In this document: positions 26,605-34,203 of the stretch, piece after piece
How positions within the stretch are numbered: position 1 is the stretch's first letter
Layout: each line of letters opens with the position of its first letter
Source of the DNA: Actinomycetes bacterium
Lineage (GTDB): Bacteria; Actinomycetota; Actinomycetes; Actinomycetales; Dermatophilaceae
Length of the DNA stretch: 48,050 nt
Assembly: GCA_029778715.1 (NCBI GenBank)
Contig: JAKOPT010000095.1
Span: 1 to 48,050 of the forward strand
Reading direction: 5' to 3'
The notes under the pieces: model-generated
Database searches by the model: none
Seen by the model: only the letters and a program-made list of their open reading frames with translations
Told to the model about the DNA's origin: nothing
Program-made: the position numbers and the translations under genes

Positions 26605-27870
26605 TCAAGGCGAAGGCTCGGTCGGGGCGCCGGCCGACCAGGGAACCACCGCGGCAGCCAGGCCGATGATCACCGCGAACGCGAGCGCGATCAGCGACAG
26701 CACGGGGAACCCGGCGACTTGGACGATGGGGCCGGCGAGGACCCCGGCTCCCGCCGCGGTCAGGCTCATGACCAGATCCGCGGCGCCCTGCCCGGACGCA
26801 CGGTCGGCCAAGGGCAAGGTGGCGACGAGTGCGCTCGACCCGCTGACGAACGTGCCCGACCAACCCACCCCGAGGAGGAACAGGGCGAGGACGAGGATGC
26901 CCGAGGCGCCGATGGGGGATGCCGACGCGAGCAGGGTTGCCGTCGAGAGGACGAGCGCGCCGGTGAGGGCCACGGCCCGGCTCCCCCACCGGTCGACGGC
27001 CCAGCCGGTGAGGGGCGAGAGGGCGTACATGCCGAGGATGTGCAGGCTGATGACGAAGCCGATGATCTTCAGTTCGGCGTGCCCGTGGCGCATGTGGAGC
27101 GGGGTCATGACCATGACGCTGACCATGACGGCGTGCCCGAACGACAAGGTGAGCAGGGCCACCGCGGTGGGGCGCCGTGAGAGGACCACGCGCAGACCGT
27201 GCCAGAGGGAGAGGTGAGGCCGGTCGATCGTGTCGGTGGACTCCTGCGCCGCCCGGCGCCGCGCTTCGAGGAGCGGATCGGGTCTCAAACGCACCGCCAT
27301 CGTGATGCCGGCCAGGGTCAGGCCGACGACCGAGAACACGTACGGCCCGGTGAGGAGCGGAACCCCGAGGGCCCGAGCGACCGGTCCGCTGGCCCCGGTG
27401 AGGTTCGGGCCGAGGACCGATCCGATCGTCGTCACCCAGACGACAAGGCTGAGCTGGCGGGCGCGGCGGGTCGCTGGGGCGAGGTCGACCGCGGCATACC
27501 GGGCTTGCGCGTTGCTCGCGGTGGCGCCCCCGAAAAGGACGCTGGCGACCAAGAGGAGCGGAAAACTGCGGACGACACCGGCGAGGATGAGGCCCAGGCC
27601 CCCGAGGGCGGCTGCGGCATACCCGAAGGTCAGCCCGGGCCGACGGCCGCGAGCGGCGATGAGCCGGGTCATCGGGATGGTGAGCAGGGCCGTGCCGAGC
27701 ACTTGGGCGGTGCCGCCGAGGCCGGCCCACTTCGCCGAACCGGAGACGTCCTCGGCGAGGAGGGCGCCGACGGCCACGCCCGCTGAGAGGCCGACACCGC
27801 CGAGGATTTGGGTGGTGACGAGGGTGCCGAGGACGCGACGTTGGGTCCGGTCCGTCGCGGCTGAGGTCAC
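26605..27870 (-). CDS. MFS transporter
   Basis: 421 aa with twelve predicted membrane helices. The MFS loop 2-3 pattern is in TRLIAARGRRPGLTFGY and the matching C-half loop is WAVDRWGSRAVALTG. The nearest broad type is the drug or small-molecule efflux MFS group; no substrate can be assigned. GTG 27870 is chosen over the longer frame to 27999, whose extra codons run through the REP-like element. CATACT lies 6 nt upstream of this GTG. It runs toward the DUF4011 gene, with about 130 bp between. Confidence 0.88.
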   Translation of the reverse strand: MTSAATDRTQRRVLGTLVTTQILGGVGLSAGVAVGALLAEDVSGSAKWAGLGGTAQVLGTALLTIPMTRLIAARGRRPGLTFGYAAAALGGLGLILAGVVRSFPLLLVASVLFGGATASNAQARYAAVDLAPATRRARQLSLVVWVTTIGSVLGPNLTGASGPVARALGVPLLTGPYVFSVVGLTLAGITMAVRLRPDPLLEARRRAAQESTDTIDRPHLSLWHGLRVVLSRRPTAVALLTLSFGHAVMVSVMVMTPLHMRHGHAELKIIGFVISLHILGMYALSPLTGWAVDRWGSRAVALTGALVLSTATLLASASPIGASGILVLALFLLGVGWSGTFVSGSSALVATLPLADRASGQGAADLVMSLTAAGAGVLAGPIVQVAGFPVLSLIALAFAVIIGLAAAVVPWSAGAPTEPSP

Positions 27871-27876
27871 CGCTGC

Positions 27877-27882
27877 AGTATG
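27877..27882 (-). promoter_or_regulatory. -10 box of the MFS gene
   Basis: CATACT on the minus strand, 6 nt before the GTG at 27870. Confidence 0.4.
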
Positions 27883-27928
27883 CCGCCCGCTTCCGGTCGG
27901 TCCGCTCCCGCCGTCCCTTCCGTCCCGC

Positions 27929-27999
27929 TTTTCCCGCCTGAACCGTCCCGTGTCCACTTCGCACCCCAACTGTCGGGGTGCGAACTGCCCCTTTCCCAC
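27929..27999 (+). repeat. REP-like element copy C
   Basis: TTTTCCCGCCTGAACC to CTTTCCCAC, with an inner inverted repeat TTCGCACCCC/GGGGTGCGAA. It lies between the divergent MFS gene and tRNA-Arg, so it is not at a gene 3' end. The right end is extended by a 22-bp tandem duplication (27993-28014 and 28015-28036). Confidence 0.85.
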
Positions 28000-28155
28000 T
28001 CGAACTACGTCGCCTTCCCACTCGAACTACGTCGCCGCGGCGACCATGTCGCGTCGGCGCGATCCGCCCGAGGCCCGGTCGGCTCCGGGAGCGTTCTGGC
28101 ATAGGCTAGAGGGGTTGCCCGGCGGTTCCTCGTCGAACACCGCACAGCCGGGTGC

Positions 28156-28227
28156 GCCCTCGTAGCTCAGGGGAAGAGCACTTCTCTCCTAAAGAAGGTG
28201 TCGCAGGTTCGAATCCTGCCGGGGGCA
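28156..28227 (+). tRNA. tRNA-Arg (anticodon CCT)
   Basis: 72 nt, no encoded CCA. The acceptor stem is GCCCTCG with CGGGGGC, the anticodon arm is CTTCT-CTCCTAA-AGAAG, giving CCT (reads AGG), and the T arm has GGTTCGAATCC. A TAGGCT hexamer about 50 bp upstream (28102) could be the -10 box. Downstream, 28228-28489 shows no gene or repeat that I recognise. Confidence 0.96.
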
Positions 28228-28489
28228 CTCGCAAATTGAGCACGAAAGCCCGCTGCACAGGGATCCTGGTATCCACGTCGGGCGCCGTGGCGTCGTGCAA
28301 CGCCCCGCTCTCAGCGCCGCCGGAGCACTAGCCAGAGCACCAACCAACGGCACCGCTGGGATGGGCGCCGGGGGTCAGAGGGTGTCGACGCCTGGACATG
28401 ACGACTATGCCTTGCCGCGGCTCCCGCGGTCGTCAGGGCGCACCTGGCTTTCGGTGACGGCCCAGTCAGTGAACCAGAGCGGACTATAG

Positions 28490-28560
28490 GTGGGAAACGT
28501 GCACTTCGCCCCCCGACATTCGGGGGGCGAAGTGCACGTTGGACGGTTCAGGCGGGAAAA
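28490..28560 (-). repeat. REP-like element copy D; terminator of the NlpC/P60 gene
   Basis: On the minus strand it starts TTTTCCCGCCTGAACC, and the hairpin has perfect 21-bp arms with a 3-base loop (about 28497-28541). It lies 20 bp after the NlpC/P60 stop, in sense orientation, as copy A does after sdhB. Confidence 0.85.
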
Positions 28561-28579
28561 GGGGGGCAGGTGGGACGGG

Positions 28580-29341
28580 TCAGGGACGCCCGTACATCAC
28601 CGCGGAGGTCCAGATGGCGCGCAGGCCGCTGGACAGGCCGGTGCGGGGCGAGTCGTACATCATCCCGTTGCCGGCGTAAATACCCACGTGGTACGCGAAG
28701 TCGCCGCTGCCGAAGAACACCAGGTCGCCGGGCTGCGGGTTGGACACGCGGGTCACGGCGAGCAACTGGTCGGTCGCGGTGCGGGGCAGGCTGATGCCGG
28801 CCTGGGCGAAGACAAACTGGGTGAACCCGGAGCAGTCGAAACCGGCCGGGGTGGTGCCGCCGTAGCGGTACGGGATGCCGCTGTATGCCGCGGCGATCGA
28901 AAGCACCCCGCCACTCACGTTGACGGGCACGGACGCGGCAGCATCCGACGTCGGGCTCGTCCGGCTGGCGCTGCGGCTGGCCGACTGGCTCTGCGTCGGC
29001 TGCGGGGCCGGGGCGGGCTTCTCGACGGCTTCGACACCAACGACACCAACCACCGCGTCCGCGGTCGGGGCGCTGACGGCCGGGGCGGTGACCGCCGGGG
29101 CAGCGGCAGCAACGGCGGGGTTCGTGGTGACCGACGCAGTCGCCGTCGTGGCCTTGGCCGACTTCGCGGGCGCGGCCTGAGCCGGCAGAGCGAACGCCGC
29201 GACCATGCCACCAGAAGCAGCGAGAACGGCCGACGCCTTCACGCCGGTCTCGCCGACGCGCGCAATGATGCCGGTGATCTCGGTCAGGGGGTTGTGCCGA
29301 CTCGTGGCGCGGTGCCGGCCGGTCGTCATGGTGTGAGACAC
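28580..29341 (-). CDS. secreted NlpC/P60 peptidoglycan endopeptidase
   Basis: 253 aa. A signal sequence (KASAVLAASGGMVAAFALPAQA) ends near residue 56. An Ala/Thr/Pro/Ser-rich linker follows (with GVVGVEAVEKPA) and then the NlpC/P60 domain from about 145: YRYGGTTPAGFDCSGF with catalytic C170, GDLVFF, and H218 in YHVGIYAG. The third polar position appears to be D230 rather than His. It should cut stem peptides in the cell wall. The start is GTG 29341, with GAGAGG 6 nt upstream. Expression is probably set by the c-di-AMP riboswitch and the GTNAC boxes upstream. Confidence 0.93.
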   Translation of the reverse strand: MSHTMTTGRHRATSRHNPLTEITGIIARVGETGVKASAVLAASGGMVAAFALPAQAAPAKSAKATTATASVTTNPAVAAAAPAVTAPAVSAPTADAVVGVVGVEAVEKPAPAPQPTQSQSASRSASRTSPTSDAAASVPVNVSGGVLSIAAAYSGIPYRYGGTTPAGFDCSGFTQFVFAQAGISLPRTATDQLLAVTRVSNPQPGDLVFFGSGDFAYHVGIYAGNGMMYDSPRTGLSSGLRAIWTSAVMYGRP

Positions 29342-29362
29342 GTTTAACCTCTCGACGCCTTC

Positions 29363-29536
29363 GAGGTGAGCTGTCGGGTTCGGGCTGAGGTTGCGCCCGG
29401 CCGCTCGGCTGGATGCCGACCGGCTTCACCCCTAGGGCCTTGCGAGCAAGGCCCGGATTGGGTCCCCCGCTCCTGCCAGGCGGTGGTGCGATCTGACTCG
29501 CAGGCGATGGCAGGACTCGGCGTACCGCTCGCGAGG
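29363..29536 (-). ncRNA. ydaO-yuaA type cyclic di-AMP riboswitch
   Basis: The minus-strand leader of the NlpC/P60 gene carries the conserved blocks of this class in order: GGTACGCCGAGTCCTGCC, GGCAGGAGCGGGGGACCCA, TAGGGGTGAAGCCGG, and CAGCCCGAACCCGACAGCT followed by CACC. In Actinobacteria this riboswitch typically controls wall hydrolases and Rpf proteins. It begins about 25 nt after the predicted start site and ends about 20 nt before the ribosome site. A small CTCGA/TCGAG hairpin after it may be part of the expression platform. Edges are approximate. Confidence 0.88.
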
Positions 29537-29566
29537 ACGTCACCCAGGGGCGGTGGCGCCGTAGCA

Positions 29567-29606
29567 ACCGTACACACTCCCGGAGTCAATGTCACATTTC
29601 GGTTAC
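29567..29606 (-). promoter_or_regulatory. promoter of the NlpC/P60 gene with paired GTNAC (MtrA-like) boxes
   Basis: Minus strand: GTAAC at 29602-29606 and GTGAC at 29591-29595, spaced 11 bp start to start. GTGACA doubles as a -35 box, 17 bp from TACGGT (29567-29572). Direct repeats of GTNAC one helical turn apart are the known form of MtrA response-regulator sites in Actinobacteria. The next 340 bp (29607-29947) hold no gene or repeat that I can support. Confidence 0.55.
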
Positions 29607-29947
29607 GGCGACTTCACGAATTGGCCACAGCAACCCTCACAGGAGTCCCGTAGCGCCGTTCTGCCGCCCTTTGGGGCCGCCAGCGGGGGTATGCCGCTCC
29701 TGTCGGCTCGCAGGCCCTCAAGCCCCCTTGGTGTGTTGTCCGCGCGGGTGGCGCAGCCTCGACGATCGAGGATCGCCACCCCGTCGAGGTCCCCCTACGG
29801 CCGGATATCCCCGGCAACACACGCCGTGAACAGGACAGATGAGTCTCTCGCCCGGAGCGAGTGCGACGCCTCGGCGGATCTTCAACGGCGCCAGCCAGCG
29901 ACACCCCGAACTGGGAGGGGAACGGTGAGGACCAGGACCCCTCGTCG

Positions 29948-30856
29948 TCAGTTCACGGAAACGTGCACGTGATCCATGTGGTTCTCGGTGGGACTGCCCC
30001 GGTCGGCCATCAGCCGCCAGTCATTTCCCGGCGCCCAGTACCGCTGGCGCCAGATGACGTATTTCACATTGAGTTCTCCGGCGTGCGCCTGCACGAAAGC
30101 GGCGATCGCATCCCCCTGCGCGAAGTCCGACACCATGATGTCGGCTGCCCGGCCCGCCCCGTGGTCGCCGGTGTCGCCCGCGCGATACCCCCCAATAGTG
30201 AGCGACCCGAAAAGGGACCGCACGGCCGAGCACACGCTGGCGGCGCTCTGACCAAGCCCCAGGCCGCGGCAATCGCCCAGATAGGCGCTCGCCGAATACC
30301 CGGAGCCGCTGTAGCCTGCCGCGGCGGTATCGAGGTTGACCTCGGTTGCCGGTTTGGCGACCGCCTCGACACCCGTGACGCCGACGGTGGCCTGGGCAAG
30401 CGGACCGGGCGCCTCGGGGGAAACCACCACCGTGGCGGTTTCCGCGATGGGCAGGCCCGCGGAGCCCATCGGCACCCTGGCGGCAGTGGCGCTGGTCTCC
30501 GATCGGCTCACACTCGTCGCGTTGTTCCCGACCGCCCCACGAGCGGGCGTGACGGAGTCGCGCGTCAAGAAGCGCGAGGCGCCCAGCAGCGCCGACATCC
30601 GCGCTTGTCCGACAGTGCTGTCGATTGCAGCGGACTGGTCGGCGCTCACCTGAGGGGCGGCATACCCAATCTCGGTCGCTGGGAGGAGAACGGCGGCGCT
30701 CGCCCCGACCAGGCCGAAAGTGGCGACTCCCTTGACCAGAACCTGGCGGGTCAGCAGCGCACCCAACGCGGCATACCACGATGGCGACGGGGCGCGGCGG
30801 CGCCCAGGGGCTCGCCGACGACCGCGGTTCGGCGTCGGAGTGGGGCGATGCGGCAC
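29948..30856 (-). CDS. secreted wall-associated protein with an M15-like (ARB_07466-type) C-terminal domain
   Basis: About 302 aa from GTG 30856. A basic N-terminus and a signal/anchor helix (KGVATFGLVGASAAVLLPATEIGYA) precede a disordered linker with GVTGVEAVAKPA, almost the same as the linker of the neighbouring NlpC/P60 protein. The C-terminal ~110 residues contain DHGAGRAADIMV and ENHMDHVHVSVN, with the His/Asp pattern of the M15 D-Ala-D-Ala peptidase fold as found in the ARB_07466 family. Activity is unproven. GTG 30892 is an alternative start, but the predicted -10 box ends right next to it, so a start further in, after a weak GAAAG, seems more likely. Confidence 0.75.
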   Translation of the reverse strand: MPHRPTPTPNRGRRRAPGRRRAPSPSWYAALGALLTRQVLVKGVATFGLVGASAAVLLPATEIGYAAPQVSADQSAAIDSTVGQARMSALLGASRFLTRDSVTPARGAVGNNATSVSRSETSATAARVPMGSAGLPIAETATVVVSPEAPGPLAQATVGVTGVEAVAKPATEVNLDTAAAGYSGSGYSASAYLGDCRGLGLGQSAASVCSAVRSLFGSLTIGGYRAGDTGDHGAGRAADIMVSDFAQGDAIAAFVQAHAGELNVKYVIWRQRYWAPGNDWRLMADRGSPTENHMDHVHVSVN

Positions 30857-30892
30857 AAGAAAACTTTCGTCAAGGGGCCAGGACTTCCCCAC

Positions 30893-30933
30893 ACGGTAGC
30901 GATAAGTACACGGAAATGTCACGTTCAGGTAAC
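30893..30933 (-). promoter_or_regulatory. promoter of the M15-like gene with paired GTNAC (MtrA-like) boxes
   Basis: Minus strand: GTTAC at 30929-30933 and GTGAC at 30918-30922, again 11 bp apart. GTGACA serves as -35, 18 bp from TACCGT (30893-30898). The block aligns with the promoter at 29567-29606. Confidence 0.5.
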
Positions 30934-30978
30934 GCGGGTCGCCAGCGCCAGTCACCTCTTTCGCCCCACCCGTCTCAC

Positions 30979-31049
30979 TTTTCCCGCCTGAACCACCCAA
31001 CGTCCACTTCGCCCCCCAACAGTCGGCGGAGCAAGTGCCCCTTTCCCAC
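30979..31049 (+). repeat. REP-like element copy E
   Basis: TTTTCCCGCCTGAACC to CTTTCCCAC; the inner arms are partly decayed. It lies between the M15-like gene's promoter and the 3' end of the dtxR gene. The remaining bases to 31173 show no feature. Confidence 0.8.
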
Positions 31050-31173
31050 GCGAAGTGATGTACACCACGAACCGAGCCGGGCGAATCTCCCGGGCCAAAG
31101 CACGACCGACCACCTCGCACCCGGCCCCACGCCTACCGACGACGCCAACCGGCGGGCCCGAGCGGCATGCCGC

Positions 31174-32004
31174 CTACAGGCGCTCGACGAACACGTGCCC
31201 GGCCACATCACCGGGCAGCGACACCCCAGTGGACTCGTCCTCGCCGAGGCGCACCGCGATCGTCCGCGACCCGTCGAGGCGCACGAGCGCGGGCTGGCCG
31301 GGCAGCAACCCCGCCGCGGTGAGCAGGGCCAACGCCTCCCGGTCGACCTGGACCGGTTCGCCGATGCGACGGACCCGCACCTGTGTGGGTTCGACAACGG
31401 CGACCTCGGTGAGCGCCACCGGAGCACCCGCACCCACCGTCGGGGCGCCCCCCGCAGGCGGCTCCCCCAACGGCGGCTCCCCCGACGGCGGTGTCCCCGG
31501 CGCGAACTCTCCCCGCGGGAACTCCCCCGTCGCGAACTCCCCCGTGACCCGCTCCCCCCGCACCCACGCCCCCTGGACGCCCACCTCACCCAATTCGGCG
31601 AGCCCGGGAATCGGGTTGCCATACGGCGACTCGGCCAGGTCCCCCACCAGCGCGAGGATCTTGCGTTCGACCCGCTCGGACATGACGTGTTCCCAGCGGC
31701 ACGCCTCGTCGTGGACGTATTCCCATTCGAGCCCGATGACGTCGTGCAGGAGCCGCTCGGCAAGGCGGTGCTTGCGCATGACGCGGGTGGCCAGGGCCCG
31801 GCCCAACTCGGACAACTCCAGGTGGCGGTCCCCGGCGACGGTGAGGAGGCCGTCACGTTCCATCCGCGCCACCGTTTGCGACACCGTAGGACCGGAGTGG
31901 CCCAACCGCTCGGCGATGCGCGCGCGCAGCGGCGGGATGCCCTCCTCTTCGAGTTCGAAGATGGTCCGGAGGTACATCTCCGTCGTGTCGATGAGATCCG
32001 TCAC
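31174..32004 (-). CDS. DtxR/IdeR family metal-dependent repressor with an unusual linker insertion
   Basis: 276 aa. A winged helix (about 1-65) binds DNA, a dimer and metal domain follows, and an SH3-like (FeoA) domain lies at the C-terminus. All metal ligands of diphtheria DtxR fall at identical positions: M10, H79, E83, H98, C102, E105 and H106, so it is probably iron-responsive. The family is usually about 230 aa; here about 45 extra residues (about 150-195) form a Gly/Glu/Pro-rich repeat ([16 protein letters not shown], then GEPP units) between the metal and SH3 domains. The start is GTG 32004. GAGGCT lies 7 nt upstream as a possible weak -10 box; AGGAG is too close for a good ribosome site. 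Confidence 0.92.
   Translation of the reverse strand: MTDLIDTTEMYLRTIFELEEEGIPPLRARIAERLGHSGPTVSQTVARMERDGLLTVAGDRHLELSELGRALATRVMRKHRLAERLLHDVIGLEWEYVHDEACRWEHVMSERVERKILALVGDLAESPYGNPIPGLAELGEVGVQGAWVRGERVTGEFATGEFPRGEFAPGTPPSGEPPLGEPPAGGAPTVGAGAPVALTEVAVVEPTQVRVRRIGEPVQVDREALALLTAAGLLPGQPALVRLDGSRTIAVRLGEDESTGVSLPGDVAGHVFVERL
31453..31560 (-). repeat. degenerate 15-bp coding repeat in the dtxR linker
   Basis: Short repeated units encode GEF plus two residues (four copies) and then GEPP plus one or two residues (three copies). They look like slippage or duplication products in an otherwise ordinary regulator gene. Confidence 0.75.
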
Positions 32005-32080
32005 GTCTCCTAGCCTCTCATCCCCCACCGTGACCCCGTATGCCGCGCGGCTCGCCGCCGCCGTGCCTAGCACCCTCCCC

Positions 32081-33334
32081 TCAGGATCGCGACTCGCCCG
32101 CGGAGGTATGCCGCGGCACCCAGCGAGCCAGCCACCCACCCCCGGCGACGGCGAGCGCACCGACCAGCACCGCGGCGCTGGCCAGCCCCGCGAACGCCGT
32201 GACCGCGGACACGAGCAACGCCGCGCCGTTGGTGCCGATGAGGTTGAGCCAGCGCCAGATACCGAGGAAGGCTCCGCGGCCGTTCTCCGGTGCCAGGTCG
32301 GCCCCGAGGGTCATGACCACCCCGGAGCCCATGCCGTTGGACAGGCCCATGACGAGCGTGGCGACCACGACCCAAGCGGGCGTCGTGGCCAGCGGCAGCG
32401 CGAGCAGCGCCCCACCGAGACCGACAGCGACCGGCACCGCCACCCAGACCCGCCCAAACCGGTCCATGATCCAACCCGCGGGGAAGAAGAGGAGCATTTC
32501 GAGGCCGAAGGTGAGGGAAAACAGCAGCGCCACGTCGCTGGCGCTCATCCCGATGTGCTGAGCCCACAGGGGAACGACGGCGGTGCGGGCGGTGCGGGCC
32601 AGCCCGATGACGAGGACGCCGAGGCCGACGGTGAGGAAGGTATGCCGGTGGGCGGCCCAGGTATGCCGCAGCGCACCACCCCGAAGGCGCGACCGGCGAC
32701 CTGAGCCAGGATGGCTGCGGGGCAGCGACTCAAGCCCGTCGAGCTCGAGATGATCCAAATCCATCGACCACCAGGTCAGCGCGGCGGCCAGCAGGCCCGC
32801 GGCCCCGAGAACGAGAAAGGACCCGCGGGGCCCGACGATCGCGATCAGCGGCGCCGCCCCCAACGGGCCGAGGAACCACCCGATCCGGACCACCCCGCCC
32901 AGGGTCGACATGGCGCGCGCCCGCTGGCTCGGCGGCGCGACCTGGCCCAGCCACGACTGGCGCGCGACGACCAGGACGACACCGGAGGGGCCGAGGAGCA
33001 CGACAGCGGCGGCCAACGACCACAACGAGGCGGCATACCAGCCGAGAAGCCCGGCACCCGCGGCAAGCAACGCCCCGAGGGTGAGCGCGACGCGTTCACC
33101 GAGACGGTCGATGAGGGCGCCGACGGGTAGGGCGAGGAGAAGCTCGGCGAGGAGCGGGAGGGCGACGAAGAAGGCGGCGAGCGCCACGGACGCCCCGAGG
33201 TCGCGGGCGGCCAGCGCGAGGATCGGGGCCACCGCACCGGTGCCGATCGAACCGATCAACGAGGGCCCGAACGCCGGCAACGCCACCTGTCGCCACGGGA
33301 ACGGCGGCGCGCCCGATGCCTGGGGCGCGCTCAC
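32081..33334 (-). CDS. MFS transporter
   Basis: 417 aa with about twelve membrane helices. The family loop is in [17 protein letters not shown] and the C-half counterpart is [17 protein letters not shown]. It most resembles multidrug-type MFS carriers; the substrate is unknown. The start is GTG 33334, overlapped by the stop of a 13-codon leader ORF with a strong Shine-Dalgarno sequence. A perfect 30-bp palindrome upstream suggests control by a dimeric repressor. Confidence 0.88.
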   Translation of the reverse strand: MSAPQASGAPPFPWRQVALPAFGPSLIGSIGTGAVAPILALAARDLGASVALAAFFVALPLLAELLLALPVGALIDRLGERVALTLGALLAAGAGLLGWYAASLWSLAAAVVLLGPSGVVLVVARQSWLGQVAPPSQRARAMSTLGGVVRIGWFLGPLGAAPLIAIVGPRGSFLVLGAAGLLAAALTWWSMDLDHLELDGLESLPRSHPGSGRRSRLRGGALRHTWAAHRHTFLTVGLGVLVIGLARTARTAVVPLWAQHIGMSASDVALLFSLTFGLEMLLFFPAGWIMDRFGRVWVAVPVAVGLGGALLALPLATTPAWVVVATLVMGLSNGMGSGVVMTLGADLAPENGRGAFLGIWRWLNLIGTNGAALLVSAVTAFAGLASAAVLVGALAVAGGGWLARWVPRHTSAGESRS

Positions 33335-33372
33335 GGCATACCCCGAGGATGAACGCGGACGCGGTCACCCAT
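33331..33372 (-). CDS. 13-aa leader ORF coupled to the MFS gene
   Basis: Reads [13 protein letters not shown] and stops in TGA that overlaps the MFS start (GTGA). It has the best Shine-Dalgarno sequence nearby, AGGAGG 5 nt before its ATG, while the MFS GTG has none. Ribosomes would therefore reach the MFS start by finishing this ORF. Too short to be a normal protein; the peptide sequence itself may not matter. Confidence 0.45.
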   Translation of the reverse strand: MGDRVRVHPRGMP

Positions 33373-33389
33373 CGGGGCCTCCTCTCCGC

Positions 33390-33419
33390 GCAAGGTATCT
33401 TGATATCAAGATACCTTGC
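33390..33419. promoter_or_regulatory. perfect 30-bp palindrome, likely operator
   Basis: GCAAGGTATCTTGAT followed by its exact complement, with no loop. It is AT-rich relative to its surroundings and lies in the divergent gap between the MFS gene (minus) and the hotdog-like gene (plus). The inner TATCTTGATATCAAGATA looks like sites of MarR/PadR/TetR-type dimers. The regulator is not encoded next to it. Confidence 0.7.
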
Positions 33420-33456
33420 CGTGGAACGCACCGACACCTCGGTCGGGGCGGCGCAG

Positions 33457-33462
33457 TAGTTT
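33457..33462 (+). promoter_or_regulatory. -10 box of the hotdog-like gene (leaderless)
   Basis: TAGTTT, 6 nt before the ATG at 33469. Confidence 0.5.
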
Positions 33463-33468
33463 GGCGTC

Positions 33469-34203
33469 ATGAGCGCACCCAGTGGTCCCATTGTTGTTGA
33501 CCGCATCCACTGCGGCCCACCCGAGTCGGCCAACGGCGGATGGATTTCGGGGCTGCTCGCGGAGCGGGTGGCCACCGGCCCCGGCAAGCCCGCGGTCACC
33601 GTGCGGTTGTCGTCCCCGCCGCCGCTCGACACGCCCCTCACGGTAGGGGGATATGGCGCGGTCTATCTCCTCCAGCACGGGCACCGCCAGATCGCCACCG
33701 CCTCACCCAGCCCCGCGATCGACCTCGAGTTGCCCACTCCGGCCACAGTCGACGAGGCCACCGCCGCCGAGACTCGCTTCGAGGGGCTGGTCGGCCACCC
33801 GTTCCCGACCTGTTTCTCGTGCGGCACCGGCCGCGACCCCGGCGAGGCCCTCGCCCTGCGTCCCGGGCCACTCAATGACGGCACCGGCCGGTATGCCGCG
33901 CACTGGACTCCGCGCGAGGCCTCGGTGCCGCTCGTCTGGGCGGCCCTGGACTGCCCGGGCGGGTGGGCAGCAGGCATCGCCGGGCGGCCGATGGTGCTCG
34001 GGTCGATGACCGCCCAGGTCTTCGGGATGCCCGAGGTGGGCGTGCCGCACGTGGTGACGTCCTGGCAGGTCCTCGACGACGGGCGCAAACACCACTCGGC
34101 GTCGATGCTGCACTCTCCCGCAGGCGAACTGCTCGGCCTGGCCACGGCCATCTGGATCGCCGTCGATCCCGAAAGCGTGCGCCCCGCGGGGGCCGGCGCG
34201 TGA
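33469..34203 (+). CDS. hotdog-fold (thioesterase-like) protein
   Basis: 244 aa. The layout suggests two hotdog halves: an N-terminal GGWISGLLAERV and a C-terminal half with ALDCPGGWAAG and a HHSASMLHS strand. Between them is HPFPTCFSCGTGRDPGEALALRPG, with a conserved-looking CFSCG pair. Similar proteins in mycobacteria and relatives are annotated as acyl-CoA thioesterase-like, substrate unknown. Its TGA overlaps the GTG of the SDR gene (GTGA), so the two are translationally coupled. Confidence 0.7.
   Translation: MSAPSGPIVVDRIHCGPPESANGGWISGLLAERVATGPGKPAVTVRLSSPPPLDTPLTVGGYGAVYLLQHGHRQIATASPSPAIDLELPTPATVDEATAAETRFEGLVGHPFPTCFSCGTGRDPGEALALRPGPLNDGTGRYAAHWTPREASVPLVWAALDCPGGWAAGIAGRPMVLGSMTAQVFGMPEVGVPHVVTSWQVLDDGRKHHSASMLHSPAGELLGLATAIWIAVDPESVRPAGAGA

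Noticed and set aside
28228..28489. Possible integrated element or attachment site after tRNA-Arg(CCT)
   Set aside because: No integrase, no repeated tRNA tail and no open frame of note in this stretch.
29614..29904. 96-aa minus-strand frame between the two wall-enzyme genes
   Set aside because: No recognisable motif, no ribosome site or -10 box, and its 5' part would overlap nothing conserved; treated as non-coding.
30856..31120. N-terminal part of the 390-aa frame of the M15-like gene
   Set aside because: These codons pass through REP copy E and the promoter, so they are not likely translated.
33390..33419. 30-bp palindrome as a transcription terminator
   Set aside because: It lies between divergent gene starts, is AT-rich with no loop, and so fits an operator better than a terminator.
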